Shown here: one piece after another, positions 1-7,244 of the stretch | How positions within the stretch are numbered: position 1 is the first letter of the stretch | Layout of the letters: each line of letters starts with the position of its first letter | DNA from: Anaerolineae bacterium | GTDB lineage: Bacteria; Chloroflexota; Anaerolineae; 4572-78; J111 | Length of the DNA: 64,000 nucleotides | NCBI GenBank assembly: GCA_023382535.1 | Contig: JAHDWA010000003.1 | Coordinates: 45,761 to 109,760 of the forward strand | Reading direction: 5' to 3' | Notes under the pieces: model-generated | Seen by the model: only the letters and a program-made list of their open reading frames with translations | Told to the model about the DNA's origin: nothing | The model's database searches: none | Made by a program: the position numbers and the translations under genes

Positions 1-1144
1 CGCCAACCCGGCCAACTTCAAAGACAGGGTTGTTCAACGCCTTGGGGATCCAGGCGATCGTGATCTTGCCGTCTTCCAGGATTTTGTCCTTGTCAAAAAT
101 AGGAAATGCCGGCGGCAGCGGCTTGGTGAAATCGTTGGTTGCCCAGGCTTGGGCCATCACGTCAACGTTGTTGGGGCCGACGATGTCCATGCCGGAGTTA
201 GTGAAGGAGTCGAACTGCTTGCCGTCCACGATGGCATCATAGATCATCTGGGTGGTGTCATAGCCCCAGCCCCAGTACTTCTGGCCGACCAGGCCGTACA
301 GCAGCCCTTCCTTCAGATAGTCGAGTTCGACCGGCAGGGTGTCGAAGGCAACCGTCTTGAGGTTGCCGGAGGCAGCCGCCTCTTCCCACAGCGGCATCGA
401 GCCGCGCTCGGCGAAGAGCGGCCACAGGCCGACAAAGAACCAGCCGTTGAGGTCGGGGTTGGCCTGCATTGTCTCCTCGACCACCTGGACGCCCTTGTTG
501 ATGTCATCGTCGCAGGCAACGGTCGCCACGATTTCGATGTTGGTCCCCTCAACGCCGTCGGTGAAGCCGCGGATGCGCTCTTCGAGGTTGAAGGCGCCGG
601 GCACGCCGGTCAGCAGCGCCACCTTCCCGCCGTCCGGCAAAGCCTTCTTCATCAAATCGGCGGCAGCCTTCCCGCCCTCGTAGTTGTCCACGCCGAGATA
701 GGTGAAGCGGCCGCTTTCGGGTGAGTCAGAATCCCAGGTCATCACCGGGATGCCGGCCTCCTGAGCCTTCTGGATCGGATCAATACAGCCGGTCGGGTCG
801 TTGCAGGAGACGCCGATGGCTTCTACGCCTGAGGCAATGGCGTCTTCGATGACGCGGGCCTGTTCCGCCGCATCCGAAGCGACCGAGGCGGTGTAGTTGA
901 TCTCAACCTCGTACGGGCCGGCTTCGGTCAGTTCGGCGGCCTTGGTTTCCGCGCCAACCCGGCCAACTTCAAAGACAGGGTTGTTCAACGCCTTGGGGAT
1001 CCAGGCAATGGTAATCTTGCCGTCTTCCAGGATTTTGTCCTTGTCAAATCCTGTTTGAGCCAGTCTGGAGGCCTGAGTCGGTTGAGGCGCAATTGTCGCC
1101 AGGATCACCAACAAAGCCAATACAAACCATAACTTAGTTTTCAT
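1..1144 (-). CDS. Sugar-type ABC substrate-binding protein, tandem-duplicated, partial
   Basis: Exported periplasmic-type binding protein of the RbsB-like (Peripla_BP_4) family, cut by the left edge of the window; 381 residues are visible. The start at 1144 has a strong Shine-Dalgarno (AGAGGAGGA). Residues 1-26 form a signal peptide. The first binding domain begins near residue 33 ([16 protein letters not shown]) and ends near 349, where the same stretch begins again in frame at residue 350. The two DNA copies (1-97 and 952-1048) differ at only three bases, all silent. The offset of 951 bases is exactly 317 codons. The product is therefore predicted to be a double-domain binding protein. It is divergent from the response regulator/permease/ATPase-kinase operon and is the likely ligand sensor for it. 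The ligand is unknown. Confidence 0.85.
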   Translation of the reverse strand, partial: MKTKLWFVLALLVILATIAPQPTQASRLAQTGFDKDKILEDGKITIAWIPKALNNPVFEVGRVGAETKAAELTEAGPYEVEINYTASVASDAAEQARVIEDAIASGVEAIGVSCNDPTGCIDPIQKAQEAGIPVMTWDSDSPESGRFTYLGVDNYEGGKAAADLMKKALPDGGKVALLTGVPGAFNLEERIRGFTDGVEGTNIEIVATVACDDDINKGVQVVEETMQANPDLNGWFFVGLWPLFAERGSMPLWEEAAASGNLKTVAFDTLPVELDYLKEGLLYGLVGQKYWGWGYDTTQMIYDAIVDGKQFDSFTNSGMDIVGPNNVDVMAQAWATNDFTKPLPPAFPIFDKDKILEDGKITIAWIPKALNNPVFEVGRVG

Positions 1145-1321
1145 ACTGATTTTGTCCTCCTCTAAAATGGTCTATGGGTAAAATTTGAGCCGGAATTGGC
1201 TCGGGTGGGGCATAATTGTTCATCTTTGGGGGAATGCATCACCTCCTTGGAATGCAATGTGGAAACTATAGCCTGACTTCGGACAGCACAGTTTCCCTCT
1301 ACTTTGAATCAATCGTTATTT

Positions 1322-1350
1322 ATTATAACACAAGCAGGATGCCCTTTACA
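1322..1350 (-). promoter_or_regulatory. Candidate promoter of the binding-protein gene
   Basis: On the minus strand a perfect TATAAT (1322-1327) lies 17 bases from a weak -35 (TGTAAA, 1345-1350). This would give a leader of about 170 nt before the start at 1144. The leader contains a second Shine-Dalgarno-like AAGGAGGTG at about 1241-1249. Only the -10 is convincing. Confidence 0.35.
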
Positions 1351-1372
1351 GTAAATTTACTCCCCCCTGCTG

Positions 1373-1391
1373 ATAGGGGAAATCCCCCTAT
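1373..1391. promoter_or_regulatory. Inverted repeat in the divergent promoter region
   Basis: An imperfect inverted repeat, ATAGGGG then CCCCTAT around a short AT centre, lies about 20 bases upstream of the -35 of the response-regulator gene. It sits between two divergent transport/sensing units, so it is a reasonable operator candidate for the LuxR-type regulator encoded next to it. Direct repeats of GGAATGCA at 1231 and 1249 are a second candidate. No binding data can be inferred from sequence alone. Confidence 0.3.
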
Positions 1392-1410
1392 TTCGACCGA
1401 AATGAGAGGA

Positions 1411-1439
1411 TGGGCATGATGGGCTAATAGTGGTATAAT
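1411..1439 (+). promoter_or_regulatory. Extended -10 promoter, probably leaderless
   Basis: TGGGCA (1411-1416), a 17-base spacer and TATAAT (1434-1439) preceded by TG at the extended -10 position. The start codon of the response regulator is at 1447, only seven bases after the -10. The mRNA would begin at or next to the ATG, and no Shine-Dalgarno is present. This points to leaderless translation. Confidence 0.55.
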
Positions 1440-1446
1440 TTGAACG

Positions 1447-2499
1447 ATGAGTACGACACGTGTTCTGCTGGCCGATGATCATGCTGTTGTTTGCGCCGGC
1501 ATTCGTAATGCCTTGCGAGAGCTACCCGATCTGGAAGTGGTCGGCGAGGTGGCAGACGGCCCGACCCTTTTTACGGCGCTGGCTCAGGTTCACCCTGATT
1601 GCCTCCTCCTCGATGTGACGATGCCCAGTTTTGAGCCGTTTTCTGCTATCCGGCAGATTCGGACGATGTATCCGGTGATGAAGATTTTGGTGGTCAGCGC
1701 TTATGATGACCGGGTTTACGTGCAAGGATTACTGAGCGCCGGAGTTGACGGTTATCACCTCAAAGACCAGCCCTTGAGCGACTTGCGTCTCGCGGTTCGC
1801 CGGGTTTTGGCGGGCGAAAAATGGATTAGCAGCCGCCTGGTTGATAAACTGGTTCAGAGCGGCCCGCTTGCTGGCCCGTCCCTGCCTTTGACGCCGCGCC
1901 ATCGTGACCTGCTGCACTTGCTCCAACAGGGTTTTGACAACCACGCCATTGCCCGGCGCATGAACCTGAGCGTCAAAACCGTGGAAAATCATCTCACTCG
2001 TCTCTACCGGCAGCTCAATGTGCAGAGCCGTCTGGAGGCCGCAAATTATGTAAATCAACACCCCGAACTGTTGGCTTTGTCCGGTCAGCAGGCCGGGGGC
2101 GAAGCAACGCTTAATCGCTTACTTGACGCAGAACAAATTACCATGCTTTTGGTTGACGACAATGCCCGTTATCGCAGCCAACTGCGGCGGATGGTGGGCA
2201 AAGTATGCGCCCAGGCTATGATTTATGAGGCTGAGAATATAAGAGAGGCAACCTACTTGGCCGAGCAGGTTAATCCGCAGCTAGTGCTGGTAGATGTGGT
2301 CCTGGGCGATGAGGATGGTATTCACTGCGCCCGCCGGATCAAAACTTTATCGCCCTTGTCGCGAGTCGTTTTGATTAGCGCTTATCCTGACCGCGAATTT
2401 CACCGGCGGGGTCTGGAAGCCGGAGCAGTGGCATTTCTGGATAAAAAGGACCTGGACGCAACAGCACTGCGCCAGGTCATTGATGACTTGGTGGCGTGA
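1447..2499 (+). CDS. Response regulator with REC-HTH-REC architecture
   Basis: NarL/FixJ-type two-component regulator with an extra receiver. The first REC (about 3-122) has acidic pair D10/D11, phospho-acceptor D56, S84 and K106. A LuxR-type HTH follows (about 146-205, with the usual KTVENHL recognition region). A second complete REC occupies 231-350, with D237/D238, D283, S311 and K333. NarL-family proteins normally end after the HTH. It is the first gene of an operon with the permease (7-base gap) and the ABC-histidine kinase fusion, which is its obvious phosphodonor. Two receivers could integrate two inputs or act as a phosphate sink; that is inference. Confidence 0.93.
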   Translation: MSTTRVLLADDHAVVCAGIRNALRELPDLEVVGEVADGPTLFTALAQVHPDCLLLDVTMPSFEPFSAIRQIRTMYPVMKILVVSAYDDRVYVQGLLSAGVDGYHLKDQPLSDLRLAVRRVLAGEKWISSRLVDKLVQSGPLAGPSLPLTPRHRDLLHLLQQGFDNHAIARRMNLSVKTVENHLTRLYRQLNVQSRLEAANYVNQHPELLALSGQQAGGEATLNRLLDAEQITMLLVDDNARYRSQLRRMVGKVCAQAMIYEAENIREATYLAEQVNPQLVLVDVVLGDEDGIHCARRIKTLSPLSRVVLISAYPDREFHRRGLEAGAVAFLDKKDLDATALRQVIDDLVA

Positions 2500-2506
2500 G
2501 GTATTG

Positions 2507-3532
2507 ATGAGCGAGCAAGCCGTATCTTTGTCATCCCCCGGCCGGCGGCTGGCCTGGGTTAGCGAGATGGGCCGGTGGTACTGGCGAATGCTGGTTGAGC
2601 GCCGGTATTTGTTTGTCTTGCTGCTGCTGCTGCTGGTAAGCGCCTTTTTAACCCTGAACACCCGTACCTTTCTGACCAGTAATAATCTGTTTAATGTGGC
2701 CCGGGCCTGTTCCTGGATTGCGATTGCGGCGTTTGGGGAAAGTCTGGTCATTATTATCGGGGGAGTAGATCTGTCGGTGGGGGCGGTGATGGCTCTCGCC
2801 GGATTAATCAGCGCGTTGTGTTTGCAAGCCGGCATACCTGTCCCACTAGCCATCGGTGCCGGCCTTCTAACCGGGGGAGCGGCGGGCTGGGTCAATGGTA
2901 TCCTGGTAGGACGGGTCAAGCTGCCCTCTTATATTATTACTCTGGGTACGATGAGTATTGCCCGCGGGCTGGCTTTTGGCTTGACCGGCGGCTGGCCGGT
3001 TCGTGACCTCCCTCCCAGTTTTGGCATGTTGGGTGTATATAAACTGCCCGTAGGGAGTTGGAGTATCCCCCTGCCGGTCCTGATTATGCTGGGTCTGACC
3101 ATCCTGGTGAGTCTGTTGCTCGGCCAGACTGTCCTGGGACGTTATATCTACACCCTGGGGGGCAGCGAGCGCGCCCTGCTGGTTTCGGGGGTCAACGTGG
3201 TCCGCATCAGAATCTTGGTCTACAGCTTGTGTGGCTTGTTGGCTGCTGTAGGCGGCTTGTTGATGACCGCTCGATTGGGAGTAGCCGCTCCAACTGCTGC
3301 TTTAGGTTATGAGCTTGATGTAATTGCCGCGGTGGTCATTGGCGGAACCAGCCTGTTTGGCAGGCAGGGCAGTGTACTTGGAGTGCTCTTGGGAGCGGTT
3401 TTGATGCAGGTCGCTCGCAACGGCTTGGTTTTATTGGGCTTCTCGGCTTACTGGCAATCCGTGACGATTGGGACGATGATCCTCGTGGCCATTCTCTTTG
3501 ATTACTGGCAGCGTCATAAAAATTTGGTATGA
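2507..3532 (+). CDS. Sugar ABC transporter permease (RbsC-like)
   Basis: Inner-membrane permease of the BPD_transp_2/RbsC family, 341 residues, with about eight to ten hydrophobic segments. The family hallmark GGVDLSVGAVMALAG lies about 85 residues in, and the GGTSLFGRQGSVLGVLLGA block is near the C-terminus. I chose ATG 2507 over the in-frame ATG at 2480 because GAGG lies just upstream and because 2480 would overlap the regulator gene. It is followed by the ATPase-kinase gene with a 4-base ATGA overlap, indicating translational coupling. It should pair with the divergent sugar-type binding protein. Transport versus pure sensing cannot be decided here. Confidence 0.92.
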   Translation: MSEQAVSLSSPGRRLAWVSEMGRWYWRMLVERRYLFVLLLLLLVSAFLTLNTRTFLTSNNLFNVARACSWIAIAAFGESLVIIIGGVDLSVGAVMALAGLISALCLQAGIPVPLAIGAGLLTGGAAGWVNGILVGRVKLPSYIITLGTMSIARGLAFGLTGGWPVRDLPPSFGMLGVYKLPVGSWSIPLPVLIMLGLTILVSLLLGQTVLGRYIYTLGGSERALLVSGVNVVRIRILVYSLCGLLAAVGGLLMTARLGVAAPTAALGYELDVIAAVVIGGTSLFGRQGSVLGVLLGAVLMQVARNGLVLLGFSAYWQSVTIGTMILVAILFDYWQRHKNLV

Positions 3533-5175
3533 ATCCACTCTTAAAGGTTGTCAATCTATCCAAGAACTTCGGCAACTTGCTGGCCGTGCAGCATGTGAGC
3601 TTTGAAGTGGCTCCGGGCGAAGTGGTTGGGCTGGCCGGGCGTAGCGGCTCTGGTAAAACTGTGCTGGCAATGCTGCTGGCTGGCCTATATGCCCCCAGCG
3701 AGGGTGAAATCTGCTTTGCGGGCCAGCAGTTGGAATGGCCTTTCTCGGCCCGCGCTCTTGGGATTGAAGTGATTCACCAGAAGCCGGACCTGGCCGACCA
3801 GCTCGATATTACCAGCAACATTTTTCTGGGCAGCGAGATAGGCTGGCCGACCGTAACCCGCTGGTTGAAAGTACCTAACCGGCGCTGGATGGATAAAGAG
3901 GCGGCGCGAATTCTGCACCAACTGGATATACCGTTTAACTCCTTGCACGAGAGAGTGGCCAATTTGTCGAGTGAAAAAAGACAGATGATTGCCATTGCCC
4001 GCACCATGACCCGCCCGGCCAAACTCATCATCGTTGACGAGCCGACGGTCCTGCTCAGTTACTCTTATCAGCAGAAACTGCTGTCGCTCATTCAGAGCTG
4101 GCAGCAGCAGGGTATCGCCGTCATCTTTTGCAGCTACAGCCTGGACCACCTTTTTGCCGTGACGGATCGGATTATCGTGCTGCGGCAGGGGCATTGGGTG
4201 GCTAACTATCGCACCGACGAAGTCACCCGCGAAGAAGTCGTTGCTGCTCTGATCGGCACGACGGACCGCCAGCAGCTCACTCCGGCTATCTGGGCCTTGG
4301 ATAGTTACTACCGGGCCAGGCAGCAGGCCGAGTACCTCCATCACCAACAGCAGTTGTTGGAACGCGATTTGGCCGCTCAAGATAACCTGAATCAACAACT
4401 GATTGACCAATTAGCGACCCAGGTAACTGCCCTGGACCGGGCCAACCTGGCCCTGCAAGACGCGCAGCGCCGTTTGCTGACCGAACGGGAGCAGGAACGC
4501 AAGCACCTGGCTCGCGAAATTCACGACCAAGTCATTCAGGATTTGCTTTCTATTAACTATCGCCTGGAAGATGTGGGGGGTGCTGAAGAAGTCGTGACCG
4601 ACTTTCTGAAGGACGAAATTGCCGATATTCGAGACAGTATCAGAATGTTGGTGGATGATTTGCGCCGGATTTGCGGCAATCTACGCCCCCCTACTATTGA
4701 CAGCCTGGGCCTGGGAGCGGCCCTGCGCTCCTACACCCGCGATTGGAGCGAGCGCACCGGTATAGCTGTTAATCTGGAACTGGACCCCAATCTGGGCCGT
4801 TTGCCGGAGCCAATCGAACTGTCCATCTTTCGCATTGTCCAGGAAGGCTTGAGCAACATCCGCAAACATGCCCAGGCCAGCGCCGTCCAAATTTGTTTGA
4901 AACATACTTCGCCTCGCACGCTGTTGATTGCCCTGGCCGATGATGGACAGGGTCTCAATCAACATTTTGACCTGGCCCACCTGTCGGCCAAGGGGCACTA
5001 CGGCCTGCTTGGTATCAGCGAGCGGGTCACTCTGCTCGGCGGGCGGTTGAAACTGCAAAATCAGGCGGGCGGCGGCCTGCTGTTGGAGGTTGAAATTCCT
5101 CATCCCCGCGTGGCCGAAAGCGGGTCTTCGCCCGTGGAACAGAGGGGGTGGACCGTCGAGGAGACGCGGTTATAG
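3529..5175 (+). CDS. ABC ATPase-histidine kinase fusion protein
   Basis: A 548-residue polypeptide with two normally separate functions. Residues 1-245 are a single RbsA-type ABC domain: Walker A GRSGSGKT (37-44), Q-loop Q84, and Walker B ending D170-E171. The signature is degenerate (LSSEK instead of LSGGQ, about 146-150). The H-loop His is replaced by Tyr (about 203). RbsA-type ATPases usually carry two ABC domains; here there is one. A coiled coil (about 262-325) leads to a NarL-partner histidine kinase: HisKA_3 with H332 in REIHDQ, N-box around E439/N443, DDGQG (471-475) and GLLGISER (492-499). It is translationally coupled to the permease and ends tail-to-tail (6-base overlap) with the glycosidase-like gene. 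Inference: binding-protein and permease occupancy is relayed directly to the kinase and then to the regulator at 1447. Confidence 0.93.
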   Translation: MNPLLKVVNLSKNFGNLLAVQHVSFEVAPGEVVGLAGRSGSGKTVLAMLLAGLYAPSEGEICFAGQQLEWPFSARALGIEVIHQKPDLADQLDITSNIFLGSEIGWPTVTRWLKVPNRRWMDKEAARILHQLDIPFNSLHERVANLSSEKRQMIAIARTMTRPAKLIIVDEPTVLLSYSYQQKLLSLIQSWQQQGIAVIFCSYSLDHLFAVTDRIIVLRQGHWVANYRTDEVTREEVVAALIGTTDRQQLTPAIWALDSYYRARQQAEYLHHQQQLLERDLAAQDNLNQQLIDQLATQVTALDRANLALQDAQRRLLTEREQERKHLAREIHDQVIQDLLSINYRLEDVGGAEEVVTDFLKDEIADIRDSIRMLVDDLRRICGNLRPPTIDSLGLGAALRSYTRDWSERTGIAVNLELDPNLGRLPEPIELSIFRIVQEGLSNIRKHAQASAVQICLKHTSPRTLLIALADDGQGLNQHFDLAHLSAKGHYGLLGISERVTLLGGRLKLQNQAGGGLLLEVEIPHPRVAESGSSPVEQRGWTVEETRL

Positions 5176-6549
5176 GGTCTGTTTGGGGCTAATGGGGATT
5201 CCCTGAAGATGCCGCTGATACACCTCGTAAGCATGAACTACCATCCCGGCGCTCCAGGTGAGCGGCGCTTCTGAGGTGTACCAAAAGGTGGATAGGTACT
5301 TGCCGTCAGGGGCATAAACTTCGTGGACGGCGCCATCCCGGACAATAACTTTAGAGATACGGTAAAGTAGCGCCTCCGCTTCCGCCAGGCGCTCCATCCG
5401 GGCCAGAGCAATAACATGCCAGGCCCCCAGCCACAGCCAGGCCGCGCTGGTATGATAATGGGCCAATCCCCCCAGGCGATTTTCCCAAGCGATAAATTTG
5501 TTGGGATAAGCTCGATGCACCACCTGAGTCGGCACCGGCTCGGCCATCTTGAACTGGTTCATATTATCCAGAATGGCGTGGGCCTGGGCCGGGGTGGTCA
5601 AGCCCCAGGCAATGGCCAGCAAATTGCCACCGCTGCTCAAATTATCGAAAATGTGGTTGGTGACAAAATAACCCAGCTTCTCACGCCAGAAATGGTCATT
5701 GATGGCCTGCTTAAGCTGCATGGCTTTGGCGGTAAAGTAAGCCTCATCTGCCGGCTCTCCACAAAGAGGAGCTGCCAGGGCTAACTCGGCCAGGGCTTTC
5801 CAATAGACAACGTTGGTGTACAAGACCCGGCCCTGGCGGGCGATACTGTCAGCCCAGTCGGTGAAAGGCGCTTGATGCAGTAAACCGTCCGCTTCCAGGG
5901 CATGGGTTTCCAGCCAGGCGATCGCTCGCTTGAGCGCCGGCCAATGGCGGCGTCCAAATTCGGCGTCGCCGGAGCGGGCGGCATAGTTAAGCACGGCGAT
6001 CACCAGCAGGGCGTTGCCGTCCAGCGAAATCGTGTTATGGGCGGTGATGTATTTGGGGCGAAGGGGGGCGTCAACCGGCTGCTCGCGCTTGAACAGCGAG
6101 TGCAGGTAGCGGTCCAGCACTGTGGTGGAATGAACTTTGACCGGAAATTGGCCGGAGAGCCGCTGGTTGATGAGAAAAACTTCCAGCGACTCGCGGGCGG
6201 CTTGAAATTCGTTCAGCTCGACCAGGCCGAAACTGGCAAAGCCCAGATCACGCGCCCACGGCTCCCGGAAATTGCGCAGCCCGGCGCACAAAACCAGTTT
6301 TTCCTGATCGTCAAGCAGGCGGCGTTTTTCAATTCCCGCCCGCAAGTTGGCTGAAGCAATGAGCAGCGCTTTGGCCTCAACCGTTTGGTGATGGACAATG
6401 TCGGCGGGTAGAGGGTAAGACGGCAGCGCCGGTCGCCGGGCTAACCGGTAGCCATATCGTAACATTCTCCAGAGGATGAAGCCCAGGCTGCCGGTCAGAG
6501 TTGCTGCTAGACTAAATCTAAGCCAGGAAGGTTGAGTTTTTGCGGTCAT
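5170..6549 (-). CDS. Membrane-anchored six-hairpin glycosidase-like protein
   Basis: 459 residues with one N-terminal hydrophobic anchor (about 10-33), followed by an (alpha/alpha)6-barrel-like region. Motifs FREPWARDLGF (about 94-104), PFTDWADS and TSEAPLTWSAGMV are typical of the glycogen-debranching/GH100-like six-hairpin enzymes. The Asp in TDWADS and Glu in SEAPLTW are candidate catalytic acids. The exact GH family and substrate are not assigned; amylo-1,6-glucosidase and invertase-like activities are both possible. Transcription is convergent with the ABC-kinase fusion. No strong Shine-Dalgarno was seen at the chosen ATG. Confidence 0.75.
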   Translation of the reverse strand: MTAKTQPSWLRFSLAATLTGSLGFILWRMLRYGYRLARRPALPSYPLPADIVHHQTVEAKALLIASANLRAGIEKRRLLDDQEKLVLCAGLRNFREPWARDLGFASFGLVELNEFQAARESLEVFLINQRLSGQFPVKVHSTTVLDRYLHSLFKREQPVDAPLRPKYITAHNTISLDGNALLVIAVLNYAARSGDAEFGRRHWPALKRAIAWLETHALEADGLLHQAPFTDWADSIARQGRVLYTNVVYWKALAELALAAPLCGEPADEAYFTAKAMQLKQAINDHFWREKLGYFVTNHIFDNLSSGGNLLAIAWGLTTPAQAHAILDNMNQFKMAEPVPTQVVHRAYPNKFIAWENRLGGLAHYHTSAAWLWLGAWHVIALARMERLAEAEALLYRISKVIVRDGAVHEVYAPDGKYLSTFWYTSEAPLTWSAGMVVHAYEVYQRHLQGIPISPKQTL

Positions 6550-6676
6550 AAGCTTGCGAGTTGATTCAAGATTTTGCGGTCACAAGCTTGTTATTTTACT
6601 CAAGAGTTACGACATGCAAAGTTTTGCTGCAAAATAGACAAGTCTTTAATGTTATTAAAGTTTTCATCTCTCGTGA

Positions 6677-6709
6677 ATTTTGTTCCCAAACTCGGTTTGG
6701 GAACAAAAT
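6677..6709. terminator. Bidirectional hairpin between glycosidase-like and deaminase genes
   Basis: A 15-base perfect inverted repeat (ATTTTGTTCCCAAAC at 6677 and its complement ending at 6709) with a 3-base loop, flanked by A and T runs. It lies 10 bases after the stop of the cytosine deaminase gene and would terminate that operon. Confidence 0.7.
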
Positions 6710-6718
6710 AACTCCGTT

Positions 6719-7159
6719 CTAATCCTCCCCAATATCCTCGTTCCACAACTCCGGCCTGGCGGCGATGAAATCGCGCATCAACCCGATGCACTCCTGGTTA
6801 TTCAGGATGACCAGCTCCACGCCCCGCGAGCGAACGTAATCTTCCGGCCCTTGAAAGGTTTGATTCTCGCCGATGACGATTTTGGGGATTTTGTAGAGCA
6901 GAGCCGTGCCGCTGCACATGTCGCACGGCGAGAGGGTGGAATACAGAACGGCCCGCTGGTAATCTTTGGCCGTGAGCCGGCCGGCATTTTCCAGGCAGTC
7001 CATCTCGGCATGCAAAATGGCGCTGCCTTTCTGAACCCGGCGGTTGTGTCCCCGCCCGACAATTTTGCCGTCAATGACCAGCACCGAGCCGATAGGGATG
7101 CCACCCTCGGCCAGCCCTTGTTTGGCTTCTTCGATAGCGGCTTGCATAAATTCGTCCAT
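6719..7159 (-). CDS. Cytosine deaminase, yeast Fcy1-type
   Basis: Zinc-dependent nucleobase deaminase of the CMP/dCMP deaminase fold, 146 residues. Zn ligands are H50 (in ILHAEMD, with catalytic E52), C79 and C82 (SPCDMC). The whole length follows the yeast cytosine deaminase pattern, including GRGHNRRVQKGSA, LENAGRL, YSTLSPCDMC and the C-terminal RPELWNEDIGE. Most bacterial cytosine deaminases are the unrelated CodA type. ATG 7159 is preferred over an upstream start at 7225 because GGAGGACACC precedes it. It is the last gene of the first BMP nucleoside-transporter unit, which suggests deamination of imported or released cytosine to uracil. Confidence 0.85.
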   Translation of the reverse strand: MDEFMQAAIEEAKQGLAEGGIPIGSVLVIDGKIVGRGHNRRVQKGSAILHAEMDCLENAGRLTAKDYQRAVLYSTLSPCDMCSGTALLYKIPKIVIGENQTFQGPEDYVRSRGVELVILNNQECIGLMRDFIAARPELWNEDIGED

Positions 7160-7183
7160 AGGTGTCCTCCAAGCAGTTAAAAA

Positions 7184-7239
7184 TTGACCATTGACTGTTG
7201 ACAATTGACCGTTGGCAATTGCCAATAATCAACAGTCAA
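7184..7239. repeat. Degenerate heptamer array
   Basis: Eight consecutive 7-nt words, beginning TTGACCA, TTGACTG, TTGACAA, TTGACCG, TTGGCAA. The last two are complementary to early words: TTGACTGTTGA at 7191-7201 pairs with 7229-7239. It lies between a permease stop and the deaminase start. Confidence 0.85.
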
Positions 7240-7244
7240 TGAGT

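Noticed and set aside
149..724. 191-codon open frame on the + strand
   Set aside because: It lies opposite the binding-protein gene, has no ribosome site and no recognisable domain. It is a shadow frame.
1..1048. Direct repeat as an assembly artefact
   Set aside because: The copies differ at three positions, all silent, and the offset is an exact multiple of three. An artificial duplication would give identical copies without regard to frame.
1216..1419. 67-codon frame in the divergent control region
   Set aside because: No ribosome site and no similarity to anything recognised. It covers the promoter elements of both flanking genes.
6600..6791. 63-codon frame between the glycosidase-like and deaminase genes
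   Set aside because: It crosses the bidirectional terminator and the end of the deaminase gene and has no ribosome site.
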